Source of the DNA: JAUIIK01 sp963745675
GTDB lineage: Bacteria > Chloroflexota > Chloroflexia > Thermomicrobiales > CFX8
Reading direction: 5' to 3'
Length of the DNA: 64,000 nucleotides
Assembly (NCBI GenBank): GCA_963745675.1
Contig: CAVUYM010000031.1
Span: 62,001 to 126,000, forward strand
The translations under genes and the position numbers were made by a program. Under the pieces are notes generated by a model. It was given only the letters and a program-made list of their open reading frames with translations. It was not told where the DNA came from and made no database searches. Shown one piece after another: positions 37,673 to 46,417 of the stretch. The number at the start of each line of letters is the position of its first letter. Positions within the stretch are counted from its first letter, which is position 1.

Positions 37673-38927
37673 CCTTCTTCCTCCTCACTCGGGAAGGGCC
37701 CCGGCAGAGTCTCCCCCCGCACTTCTGTCCGGGGCCAACCCCGCGCCTCCGTGGGGTTGGGTCAAGCACCAGAATCAACGCCGACGCGACGAGGACGAAT
37801 GAGAGCGTCACTACAGCCATGCCGTAGAGCGTTGAGTTGAATCCGAAAATCTCAAATGACTGTGCGACAACGAACGAACCAATGCTGCCACCGAGAAAAA
37901 GCGAGAAGGCGAAGATCGCCACACCAGTCGCCCGCGCTGAAGGTGAGATCTCGGTTGCGCGTGTCTGAAATGTCGTATGCATCGTGATGAAGCCAAAACC
38001 GGCCAGGACCATCGCCAGCGGAAAGAATGGAAGCGGGGGACCAGCCATTGCGATGATCGCGAACGTAATCATCACTCCACCGACGAGGATCATCCGTCGC
38101 TCGCCCAGACGCCCGGCCATCGTGCCGAGGAAACGGCCGGCGACGATCGACGATAGCCCGTAGATTGAAACGATAAATCCTATCGCGGTAAAAGAGAATC
38201 CGTCGCGCTCGCGGAGAATGAGACCGAAGAAGGAAAACGAACCCAGCACGATCGTGCCCTCGACGATGATGAGCAAGAAGTAACCGATATGGCGACGATC
38301 TTCTAGCGCCAATCTGTAAGGTTCGTACCATCTTCTATCAGTCTGTGGAGGACGTGTGCGAGCATTCGGTTCGCGCAGGATCAGGATCATGACTATGCCC
38401 GAAATAAGCGCGATGATGAGGAATATTGAGCGCCAGGAGACGACGGCGGCGAGAAAGCCACCAATTGCCCCCGCCAGGACATTACCGAGTGACAAGGACA
38501 TGGCGGTATAGCCGATAGCCGCCTGCCGCCGGCTGTATTCAACGGTATCGCCGACATAGGCGAACGTCAGCGGGGTCACTGCTGCCGCTGTGCCGCCGGT
38601 CAGAAACCGAAAGAAAATGAGCGTGTTGAGATTAGGCGCAAACGCGCAAAGCGCAGTGCCAATCGTCGCCGCGCCAATCGCGACCGTAATAACCTGCACT
38701 CTCCCGAGCCGGTCCGCAAGTGGACCGTAGAGGAGTTGAAAGAATCCATAGGGCAACAGATAAGCGGTGACGGCCAGCCCGGCCCGGCCGATTGAGGCGT
38801 CGAAATCCTCTGCGACCGCCGGCAGCACCGGGTTCATAACCTGGGAATTGACCGCGACGCTGAATATCCCCGCGACCAGGAGCCAGAAAATGCGTTCTGG
38901 CCGCCCCGAGTCGGGATCTTCGGACAC
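37659..38927 (-). CDS. MFS transporter
   Basis: A 422-residue, 12-TM major facilitator. Motif A is GPLADRLGRVQVITVAIG, and the second half has RFLGTMAGRLGERRMILVGG. The last 35 residues (DPTPRRRGVGPGQKCGGRLC and on) are hydrophilic and Arg/Gly-rich. They are encoded over two GC-rich hairpins (37697-37736 and 37735-37760) and look like repeat-derived sequence appended to the original C-terminus. The start GTG lies just after the corrected stop of sixA. Substrate unknown. Confidence 0.88.
   Translation of the reverse strand: MSEDPDSGRPERIFWLLVAGIFSVAVNSQVMNPVLPAVAEDFDASIGRAGLAVTAYLLPYGFFQLLYGPLADRLGRVQVITVAIGAATIGTALCAFAPNLNTLIFFRFLTGGTAAAVTPLTFAYVGDTVEYSRRQAAIGYTAMSLSLGNVLAGAIGGFLAAVVSWRSIFLIIALISGIVMILILREPNARTRPPQTDRRWYEPYRLALEDRRHIGYFLLIIVEGTIVLGSFSFFGLILRERDGFSFTAIGFIVSIYGLSSIVAGRFLGTMAGRLGERRMILVGGVMITFAIIAMAGPPLPFFPLAMVLAGFGFITMHTTFQTRATEISPSARATGVAIFAFSLFLGGSIGSFVVAQSFEIFGFNSTLYGMAVVTLSFVLVASALILVLDPTPRRRGVGPGQKCGGRLCRGPSRVRRKKEGPS
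37697..37760. repeat. Double GC-rich hairpin inside the 3' end of the MFS gene
   Basis: GGCCCCGG (37697-37704) pairs with CCGGGGCC (37729-37736), and overlapping it CCAACCCC (37735-37742) pairs with GGGGTTGG (37753-37760). The two stems share two bases, so they may alternate. This is unlike the surrounding coding sequence. Confidence 0.45.
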
Positions 38928-38930
38928 CCC

Positions 38931-39441
38931 CTAGACGTCCCAGCAAGCGGTGGGACGCTTTCGGCGGCAGCAGCCAGCGCAAGTCGCCCCAACCGGGCGC
39001 AATGTGGTCGTCCGGCAGATCCACCCTGGCCATCCCGGCGGTCCGCATCCGGACGACGCTCAGCCGGTCATTCCAGCACAACCAACCGACCAGTTCGCCG
39101 ATACTGGGCATATGGCCGGTCAGGACGACCTGTGCTGGATCGCCATGAGCGCTGATATCGTTGAGAATCCCGGAAAATGAGCCGCCATAGATGAGGTTCT
39201 CGCTCGTCTCCGGAGTTGCCGACGGACCGACAACCCCGCCGATGATCTCGCCAGTCTGGTAAGCCCGCACGTATGGACTGGAAAGAATCAGGTCAGGCTT
39301 GACGTTGAGCTGGCGCAGGGCGTTAGCAGTCCAGCAAGCCTCTTCCCGTCCAGCTTCGGTCAGCCAGCGCTCGGCATCCGAGTTGATACCCGGCGTTCCC
39401 CGGTCGATCGCGTCACCATGTCGCACCAGATAGATCCTCAT
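38931..39441 (-). CDS. sixA: Phosphohistidine phosphatase SixA-like (3' frameshift)
   Basis: A histidine-phosphatase-superfamily protein that removes phosphate from phosphohistidine domains. LVRHGDA holds the phospho-acceptor His, with LILSSPYVRAYQTGEI and the second His in VVLTGHMPSIGELVGWL. As written the frame runs 100 codons into the next gene with Arg-rich nonsense. Removing one base at TTT 38959-38961 ends the protein at LLPPKRPTACWDV, stop 38931, giving 169 residues, the usual length. The MFS start follows within a few bases. Confidence 0.85.
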
Positions 39442-39635
39442 TCTGCCTCACCCGTTTCACTCGCTCCGTTCCACATCGCATCGTAGCGTGATTCACACCC
39501 GCGCTGAGACCTGAGCATCCCGGCAGGCCGATCAGACTCGTCCGACCACTGCACAAAGTCATCTGTATAGGTTTGCTGACAGAGGATGCGAGGAGAGATG
39601 CCTTTTCGGGCGATGGCAGCGCTAGAATCCCATCC

Positions 39636-40988
39636 ATGAGTAGACGGTCCGAGCGCATTCAACTTTGGGTTGCCGTCGGGTTGGCCGTGGTCGGTGGTGT
39701 GCTGTTCACAGGCTGGTCGGTGCTGCCAGCGACACGGGAACTCAGCTACGGCTACGCTACCTACTACACCGCCGCCCGGTTGGTACGGCATGGAGTTGAT
39801 ACGGATCAGTTCTACGATAACCAGTGGTTCCTTGAGCAGACGATCGAGGCTGGTTTCGTCGATACACCGGATATCTTCAACATCAATCCCCCACCGACGG
39901 CGCTGCTACTCCTGCCGGTAAGCAGCCTCAGCGCCGAGGACGCCGACGTCGCCTGGACACTCGCCAATGTCCTGCTGCTCGCACTGGCGGTTGGCATCGT
40001 CATTGACACACTGGGGGCAGCAGGGCTACCGCTGGACCGTCGCGGCGCGCTGTTCTGGTCTCTCGTCGCGCTGGTGAGCGTCTACAACCCAATCTGGGAG
40101 AATATCGCCTTCGGTCAGGTCTATGTATTGCTGCTGGTGTTCCTGAGTCTCGCGATGCGCGCCTATGTGCTGGATCAGCGCAGGCGGCTCGGATTCTGGC
40201 TAGGGTTGATGTTCGCGGCGAAGTCAGCCGGGGCAGTGCTCTGGGGACTACTGATTCTCGGGCGCCGCTATCGCAGTCTGGCCTGGGCGCTTGGCACGAT
40301 CATCGCAGTAGCCGTGGCCGCTTCGCCACTGCTGGGATTCACGATGTGGTGGGAATATCTCCAGCGCATGCCGTCCCTCTTCAACCAACCGTGGAGCGGC
40401 GTAACCGCCTATCAGACGACAACCAGCTTCATTCATCACAACCTCCAGATCGAACCGCGCTCGAATTCTGATCCAATCTTCAACCTGCCGGTGGTCGTCG
40501 CGCCGTTGGTCACGGCGATCAATATCGCTCTCGCCGGCCTGGCTGTCCTGGCCGGCTGGGTGTTTCAACGCGGCATGGATGGGAGGATTCTGCGGCTATC
40601 GCGGTTCGGGCTATTGTCGGCACTAATGATTCCGTTGCAACCGCTGGGGGAAGAGCATCACTACGTCCTGGCCCTGCCGGCAATCCTGGCCGCACTGAGC
40701 TTGAGCCTCGCTGAACCAGCCGGCAGTCGACGCCAGGTGATGTTGCTCCTGGCAACACTCGGAACCCTGCTCGTTGCCCTCCCATTGCACCAGACGAATC
40801 CGAGCCTATCGCCCGGTTTTCGGGCGCTTCTCGCCTATCCCAAGCTCTATGGTGCGTTACTGATCGCCGGGACGATGGGAGTCCATCTCGTCATCGCCCC
40901 GGCGGGGTGGCATGCTCGCTTGCAAGCCTCGCTGAAGAAACTGGCAGTTATTGAACGACTGTCACGATCTCAACAACCGGCGTCCTGA
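39636..40988 (+). CDS. GT87-like (DUF2029) membrane glycosyltransferase
   Basis: A 450-residue polytopic protein with about ten hydrophobic segments. Family marks are the acidic first loop (YATYYTAARLVRHGVDTDQF), INPPPTALLLLPVSSL, and NPIWENIAFGQVYVLLLVFLS. The group transfers mannose or arabinose from polyprenyl-phosphate donors outside the membrane. The ATG at 39636 is preferred over a start 63 bp upstream. It precedes a block of exported proteins, so it may modify cell-surface glycans or proteins. Confidence 0.8.
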   Translation: MSRRSERIQLWVAVGLAVVGGVLFTGWSVLPATRELSYGYATYYTAARLVRHGVDTDQFYDNQWFLEQTIEAGFVDTPDIFNINPPPTALLLLPVSSLSAEDADVAWTLANVLLLALAVGIVIDTLGAAGLPLDRRGALFWSLVALVSVYNPIWENIAFGQVYVLLLVFLSLAMRAYVLDQRRRLGFWLGLMFAAKSAGAVLWGLLILGRRYRSLAWALGTIIAVAVAASPLLGFTMWWEYLQRMPSLFNQPWSGVTAYQTTTSFIHHNLQIEPRSNSDPIFNLPVVVAPLVTAINIALAGLAVLAGWVFQRGMDGRILRLSRFGLLSALMIPLQPLGEEHHYVLALPAILAALSLSLAEPAGSRRQVMLLLATLGTLLVALPLHQTNPSLSPGFRALLAYPKLYGALLIAGTMGVHLVIAPAGWHARLQASLKKLAVIERLSRSQQPAS

Positions 40989-42354
40989 CATCGCCTTCCG
41001 GGTCGATCGCCCAGATCTTGGGGTAGAACTCGCCACGTCCCAGATATGTGTGTGAAATGAAAAAGCCGTAGTGGGCAGGCATCACATCAGTGACATATAT
41101 CGAGCCGTCGTTGAAGTCGACCACGTAGATGAGTGTGTCGGAGGGCGACCAGTCACTTACCACTGAAATCGAATCCGGGAAGTTGAGATTTGCGGTACCG
41201 TTCGTGCCCACAACGACCTTGTCGATTATGTCGTTGGGAGCTTGCGGGACTTCGAGGTAGGGCAAAGAGAGTGGACTAAAGGTTTCTGCACCGATCGACT
41301 CTTGGCCCGCCGAGCCGATCTCGCCACGGCCGGTTTCCAATGCGCAGGCTATGCATACCGCGGGCGGGGTCTCGGTCGCGGAAGCTGTCGGCGATGGTTC
41401 GGTCGCTGTCGCAGTTGCGGTTGCGGAGGCCGGCGGGGTTGCCGTTGGATCTGGCGATCCGCCGTCGATGGTCTCGTAGCGCCATTCGTAGTAATGCCGG
41501 CCAACATTGCCGGTTTCGACCTTCCAACCCTGCGCATTGCCCGGCGTATAGGTGGCAACCCGGCGCTCGAAGACCTGAATCAGCATATCCGTCGGGACTC
41601 CGTTGAGTTCTATTGTCGACCAGTAGGCTTCAGTCACCGGGAAACCGAAGCCGAAGAAGGGATCCTGGAAGAGCGGTCCTTCGGAAAGCTGGCCGTTGAC
41701 CGAAATCGTGCCGGAGCTATTCATGAAATCCCAGAAGACAGAGGCGACGGTGTGGCTCGTCTCCGGCACAAACTGAGCGCCGGTGACGCCGTATGTTGCG
41801 AAATGGTCGGCGGAACCCGGCTGTCCAGTCGCGTCCACGGTCGCCATGATCGTTTGGCCGACCGGACGGGCGGGCAGGTCCATCAAGCTGGCCATCTCGG
41901 CGTAGGATGGCGCGCTTTCGTCAGTTGGATCACCGGCAATGTTGATGTCGGCCGGCGGATGCTGCTCGAACAGATTATCGCCGAGTTGAAGCCGGCCGGT
42001 CATCATCTCAATCGGGAGTAGCCCGGTCGTGACATACCAGGGGCTGCCGGGCTCAACACCTGGATCGGTCGGAATCTCCATCCGAGCTTTATCGTAGTAC
42101 TGGACGATGCGCTGGCCTCCGGGAGCGTCAGCATAACGTTCGGCGATGCCTCCAGTCAGCCCCTCCGGCCCCCAGATCCAGGTCCGGCTTAGGACGAGAT
42201 CGGCAACTGGTTTATCGGTGCGCTCCCAGGTACGGGCAAATGCGTCATTGGCTGGATCTTCCGCGCCGGCGTTGAGCAGCGGCAGGGCGAGTATCGCAAG
42301 CAACAGCATGGTGCCAGCGGCGATCACCGCAACCTTCGGAGTCCGTAGTGTCAT
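40948..42354 (-). CDS. Exported protein, paralogous family member 1
   Basis: Signal peptide (VAVIAAGTMLLLAILALPLL), then a roughly 300-residue domain shared with genes at 44770 and 47766: FARTWERTDKPVAD, SRTWIWGPEGLT, GQRIVQYYDKARMEI, YVTTGLLPIEMMTG, INIAGDP, FERRVATYTPGN and VGRHYYEWRYE. No named domain family is known to me. Here a Thr/Ala/Pro linker joins a C-terminal beta-sandwich that lacks the CxxC found in the others. The ATG follows GGAGG. Its 3' end overlaps the convergent glycosyltransferase gene by 41 bp. Confidence 0.82.
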   Translation of the reverse strand: MTLRTPKVAVIAAGTMLLLAILALPLLNAGAEDPANDAFARTWERTDKPVADLVLSRTWIWGPEGLTGGIAERYADAPGGQRIVQYYDKARMEIPTDPGVEPGSPWYVTTGLLPIEMMTGRLQLGDNLFEQHPPADINIAGDPTDESAPSYAEMASLMDLPARPVGQTIMATVDATGQPGSADHFATYGVTGAQFVPETSHTVASVFWDFMNSSGTISVNGQLSEGPLFQDPFFGFGFPVTEAYWSTIELNGVPTDMLIQVFERRVATYTPGNAQGWKVETGNVGRHYYEWRYETIDGGSPDPTATPPASATATATATEPSPTASATETPPAVCIACALETGRGEIGSAGQESIGAETFSPLSLPYLEVPQAPNDIIDKVVVGTNGTANLNFPDSISVVSDWSPSDTLIYVVDFNDGSIYVTDVMPAHYGFFISHTYLGRGEFYPKIWAIDPEGDVRTPVVEIVTVVQ

Positions 42355-42476
42355 TGATTGGCCTCCACCAGAGATGAATTTGTCGAGAAAGTGAACGTAC
42401 AGGATTAGATTATACGTAACGAACATTAAGAGACGGCAATGCACCAAATACAACGAGGATGTGCTGTCGATCATCA

Positions 42477-42518
42477 AAAACGCCAGCGCCCCTCTTCACG
42501 AATGAAGAGGGGCGCTGG
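42477..42518 (-). terminator. Intrinsic terminator of the Lon-like gene
   Basis: CCAGCGCCCCTCTTCA and its exact complement form a 16-bp stem with a 4-base loop (42483-42518). On the minus strand it is followed by CGTTTTTG. It lies 14 bp after the stop of the Lon-like lipoprotein gene. Confidence 0.8.
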
Positions 42519-42531
42519 ATGTTACTTAACC

Positions 42532-44589
42532 CTATGGGTTGGATGCTATCTGGAAGATGGCGAGGACCTCGGAGAGAACCGCCGAGTGCCAGTAGTCGCC
42601 AAGCGCATCGAGCTGGTCGCTCGCTTCACCCTGGCGTTCGAGACGAGCGTTGTCGTAGTAGTAGAGCGATGAGACTGGGTCATCGGCGGCGACACCCGAT
42701 AACCAGATCTTCGCACGTTGATCGGCAAGATCAAGCATATCGGCCAGCGCCGTCTGGCGACCATAATCAGTGATCGTGCCGACCTCGTCGACTCGCGCAT
42801 CCAACGAGTAATACTCGGCAATCACAATCGCGGATTGGTTGAAGCCAAGCAGGGCTGCGCCCAGTTGCATGATGGCCTGGGCTTCCGGCTTGACCATATT
42901 GCCGATCAGGGTATCTGCCCCATTCACTGCAGCGATGGCGGTCAGATAGGTCTGGTCGGCTTCGATGAAGAGCAATTTGGCAAGATCGAGCGAATAGCCA
43001 TTCTGCTCGGCAAACGGCGCGATGATGATCGAATCGAAGTAGGCGATATTCGAGTCAGCGCCGCGTCGGAAAACATCAGCCATCGCGACGAGCGTGTCGA
43101 GATCTGGCGCTGGCGTCGTTCCGAAGCCAACCCCAATGCTCATGGTATCGTCGGAAACTTCAATGTAGAAGTCAGCCAGAGTGAAGTTGTACGCCGATGT
43201 GTAGATCGCGTTCAGGATGTCATCTTCGGTGTACTCAGTGTACTGCAGATCGTCGATTGCCTTGTTCGCCTGGAATATCAATCCCTGGGCAGCCGAGAGA
43301 TAAGCGGCAGCGTCGATCAGGGCAACCGTATCGGTAGCTGTCCGCGGCGTTTGTGCTTCAAGCTTCTGAACGAGGGCCTGAAGCCGGGTTTCCGACGCCG
43401 CCGAAGATTCGACCCGGCTAATCATTGGGTCGATGCCTTGCGTCAGGTAGAGGTTATCCAGCTCGGCGGCCTGGGTCCCAACTTTGACCAGTGCCGCTGC
43501 CTGCCACATCAACTGGAAGGCGCGTGCAACCTGTCCCTCTTGCAGCAGGGAATCAGCCTGGCTGGCGATATCGTCAGCGTAGAGGATGATATCGGAGCGA
43601 TAGTCCTGAACATCAGCGGGCAATTCAAGGAACTTGTTGCGTTCTTCTTGATAGCGCGCGTACCAATCGGTGGCTCCAGCCCGATACTTGTTGAAGGCAT
43701 CCGGTGGCATGCTGGCCGTGCCGGCACTTGGAATGACGGGTAGCTCAGCGCCGCCAGTTAGTAATGGATAAGCAGTGTAGATATCTGGTACCAGAATGAC
43801 CTCAACGCCATTCTGGTTGCCAACCTGCACCAGGTCGACGGATTGTTGGAGGTTGTAGTCGAAATCAAATCGTTGGCCAGCTGGCACAAGCACGGTCGTC
43901 TTGCCAGCAGCGGCCGCTCCGGCGATCTTGTGCGGGATGCCGCCAACTGGTCCGAGGGTGCCGTCCGGGTTGATCGTGCCGGTCATCGTGACGTTCGGGT
44001 CGATCTGATCACCGAGCAAGCCGGCCAGCACAGCGGTCGTCATCAGCGCGCCCGCTGACGGCCCGTCGATGCGGCCCGCAACATCAAAAGAGAACTCATA
44101 CTGAGAGGGGTTGATTCCGAGGAGCAGCGATGCGGTGATGACGGCCATCCAGCCCGCGGTATGCCACTGCGCGCCGGTACCGCCAACTTCGGACTCGAAG
44201 AATCCCACACGCAAATCACCGACGTTGTTTTCCTCGATATTGACCTGGACACGGCTCGTCCCGCCGATACCCTGCTGGCCATCATATGCAAACCAGAGTG
44301 CGTCAATCTCGACCGGTCCACTCGGCTGAGGAGTAGGCTCTGGCACCGTCGCCGTTGGTTCCGGGTTCGCCGCTGTCGGCGCTAGAGTAGGGACTGCAGG
44401 ACTGGTGGCCGTCGCCGCTGCAGATGCCTCGGTCGCCGTCGGATCACTATCTCCACCCCCTGAAGGGGTAGCGGTGATGACGACCGGTGTCTGCGTCGGA
44501 TCATCGCCGCCGCCAAGCGGGCCGCAAGCAGTTGCGACCAGGGTAAAGACAAGCAGTAAAACAGAAAAGACTGAAAACGGCCGCGCCAT
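42532..44589 (-). CDS. Secreted lipoprotein with Lon-type (S16) protease domain
   Basis: The start ATG at 44589 (after AAGGAT) begins a lipoprotein signal with lipobox VATAC (Cys22), then a Thr/Pro linker to about residue 90. The S16 fold follows: DGPSAGALMTTAVLAG carries the nucleophile (Ser178) and GGIPHKIAGAAAAGK the general base (Lys221). Their 43-residue spacing equals that of E. coli Lon (679/722). There is no AAA+ domain. The C-terminal 400 residues are helical and unassigned. A surface-anchored, ATP-independent Ser-Lys protease is inferred; its substrates are unknown, but it stands among exported proteins. Confidence 0.85.
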   Translation of the reverse strand: MARPFSVFSVLLLVFTLVATACGPLGGGDDPTQTPVVITATPSGGGDSDPTATEASAAATATSPAVPTLAPTAANPEPTATVPEPTPQPSGPVEIDALWFAYDGQQGIGGTSRVQVNIEENNVGDLRVGFFESEVGGTGAQWHTAGWMAVITASLLLGINPSQYEFSFDVAGRIDGPSAGALMTTAVLAGLLGDQIDPNVTMTGTINPDGTLGPVGGIPHKIAGAAAAGKTTVLVPAGQRFDFDYNLQQSVDLVQVGNQNGVEVILVPDIYTAYPLLTGGAELPVIPSAGTASMPPDAFNKYRAGATDWYARYQEERNKFLELPADVQDYRSDIILYADDIASQADSLLQEGQVARAFQLMWQAAALVKVGTQAAELDNLYLTQGIDPMISRVESSAASETRLQALVQKLEAQTPRTATDTVALIDAAAYLSAAQGLIFQANKAIDDLQYTEYTEDDILNAIYTSAYNFTLADFYIEVSDDTMSIGVGFGTTPAPDLDTLVAMADVFRRGADSNIAYFDSIIIAPFAEQNGYSLDLAKLLFIEADQTYLTAIAAVNGADTLIGNMVKPEAQAIMQLGAALLGFNQSAIVIAEYYSLDARVDEVGTITDYGRQTALADMLDLADQRAKIWLSGVAADDPVSSLYYYDNARLERQGEASDQLDALGDYWHSAVLSEVLAIFQIASNP

Positions 44590-44769
44590 GCCGCATCCTT
44601 CCGAAACTAATCGATTTGTCATACTGTTACCAGTACGCACACTGTAGTTCGCAGTGTAGCAGATACGCTTCAAACATTACGTTGTGCTTAGACCTGTGGA
44701 TTCCTCACGAAAGAGAAGCTGGTTGTACTGTATGCGCGAGATATCAGGGATAGCGAGATCTGGCGGCCA

Positions 44770-46029
44770 ATGAAGCGTTTCCTGCTGACATTTGGGGGGC
44801 GTTTGACCCTCGCACTACTGGTCGCGTTCATTGCCGCCGCCAATCAATTTGAAAGCCTTGCTGTCGCTCCGGGCGATACCGCATTCCAACGTACATGGAG
44901 CCGGACAGACCTGCCAGTTGCGTCGGGCACGCTCAGCCGCACCTGGATGTGGGGGCCAGCCGCCTTCACCAGTCCGATGATCGAATGGATGACCGACAAC
45001 CCCGGCAATGGTCGTCTGGTGCAGTATTTCGATAAGAGCCGCATGGAGATCAGCGATCCAAATGCCGATCCGAACGCGATCTGGTTCGTCACCAACGGCT
45101 TGCTTGCCCGCGAACTCGTGACCGGGACGCTCCAGCTCGGTTTGAACGACTTCGAGCAGCGCCAGCCGGCAGAGATCAACGTCGCCGGAGACAGCATCGA
45201 CCCGAACGCCCCGACCTATGCCAGTTTCCAGTCGCTATTAGACGCCACTCCACGTGACGATGGGGAGATCATCACCGCCCGCATCGACCGCCAGGGCAGC
45301 GTCACTGACGATCCAGCTCTAGCAGCAGAAGGCGTCACCGCGACGGAATTCGTCACGGAGACGAACCACCGCATAGCTGAGCCTTTCTGGACCTTCATGA
45401 CGTCGACCGGGACGGTCTATGAAGACGGCGGCAACCTGACCGCGCCACTTTTCGAGACGCCCTTCTTCGCAACTGGCCTGCCGATCAGCGAAGCCTACTG
45501 GGCGCAGGTTGCGGTCAATGGCGTCTCACAGGATGTCCTCGTCCAGGTCTTCGAGCGCCGGGTCCTGACTTACACGCCAAACAACGCCCCCGAATGGCAA
45601 GTCGAAGCTGGCAACGTCGGCCGCCATTACTACGAATGGCGCTATGGTGCCGAGCCTCCGAACGAGCCTCCAGCTGCGGAAGCAGGAACGTCATCAATTG
45701 GCCCAACACCGTTGCCGTCGCTCTCCAACTTCGACGGAATGACTCGCCTGACGATCGCCAACATCGCTCCCGAGTCGCTCACCGTCACACTGGCAGGACC
45801 GGAGTCGCAGACGATCGAACTTCCAGCCTGCGAGGGCTGCCAGAGCACCAGCCAACCGCCGTTGAGCTGCTCGCCAGACGCGCCCTCGACGACGCTCGAC
45901 ATCCTCCCCGGCACCTACCTCGTCACCAGCCAGCGCCCCGATGGCGACGCCCCGCCGCTGAGCGGTCCGTGGACTGTCGTTCCGAATGCTGGCTATGGCG
46001 CCTGTTTCTTCGTCGTGACGGACGGCTAG
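44770..46029 (+). CDS. Exported protein, paralogous family member 2
   Basis: N-terminal signal (FLLTFGGRLTLALLVAFIAA) followed by the family domain: FQRTWSRTDLPVASGTLSRT, WMWGPAAFTSP, RLVQYFDKSRMEI, FVTNGLLARELVTG, INVAGD, FATGLPISEAYW, FERRVLTYTPNN and VGRHYYEWRY. The C-terminal domain has a Cys pair (LPACEGCQ) and ends GYGACFFVV. It is closest to member 3, with which it also shares the C-terminal domain. Function unknown; disulfides are likely in the exported domain. Confidence 0.82.
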   Translation: MKRFLLTFGGRLTLALLVAFIAAANQFESLAVAPGDTAFQRTWSRTDLPVASGTLSRTWMWGPAAFTSPMIEWMTDNPGNGRLVQYFDKSRMEISDPNADPNAIWFVTNGLLARELVTGTLQLGLNDFEQRQPAEINVAGDSIDPNAPTYASFQSLLDATPRDDGEIITARIDRQGSVTDDPALAAEGVTATEFVTETNHRIAEPFWTFMTSTGTVYEDGGNLTAPLFETPFFATGLPISEAYWAQVAVNGVSQDVLVQVFERRVLTYTPNNAPEWQVEAGNVGRHYYEWRYGAEPPNEPPAAEAGTSSIGPTPLPSLSNFDGMTRLTIANIAPESLTVTLAGPESQTIELPACEGCQSTSQPPLSCSPDAPSTTLDILPGTYLVTSQRPDGDAPPLSGPWTVVPNAGYGACFFVVTDG

Positions 46030-46049
46030 CCGCGCCGACGATTCTGCTG

Positions 46050-46229
46050 CTAGCGAGCCTCGATTATCGGCGATTCTTCAAGCGGCACCAAGGGCTGCTC
46101 GTCGGAGAGGATCATGGCGGCGCTTGGCGTCCCGCCTGCGGTAGCTGCTGACGCTTCGTTGTCCGTAGAGAGGCATGCAGCAAGGAGCGAGGGAAGCAAG
46201 AGGATCAGAATGATGAAGCGAGGTTGCAT
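46050..46229 (-). CDS. 59-aa lipoprotein
   Basis: A small reading frame beginning MQPRFIILILLLPSLLAACL: a complete lipoprotein signal peptide with lipobox LAAC, then a short Ala/Thr/Ser-rich stretch and an acidic-hydrophobic tail. AAAGG lies seven bases before the ATG. It is antisense to no gene and sits between two exported-protein genes. Function unknown. Between 46230 and 46417 I see no other gene, only AT-rich sequence with a GCATATAC...GTATGC inverted pair near 46250. Confidence 0.65.
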   Translation of the reverse strand: MQPRFIILILLLPSLLAACLSTDNEASAATAGGTPSAAMILSDEQPLVPLEESPIIEAR

Positions 46230-46417
46230 ACGCTTGCCTTTCGACGCATATACAGATGGAGACTATACGTATGCACTGTATAGATAGCTCCATGGCAGCT
46301 AGAAGCACTTGCGATTGAAAGGCAATCACGCGTCCGGGCCCGCTCACTCCAACGTAAATCAGACTGAATGAGTACAGCAGAACGACTTCAACATCTCGAT
46401 GGCGAGCATCACTGCAG

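Noticed and set aside
41242..42021. A plus-strand frame of 259 codons
   Set aside because: Antisense to the exported family member 1 gene, Arg/Gly-rich and featureless.
42718..43743. A plus-strand frame of 341 codons
   Set aside because: Antisense to the Lon-like lipoprotein gene; the composition and lack of motifs mark it as a shadow.
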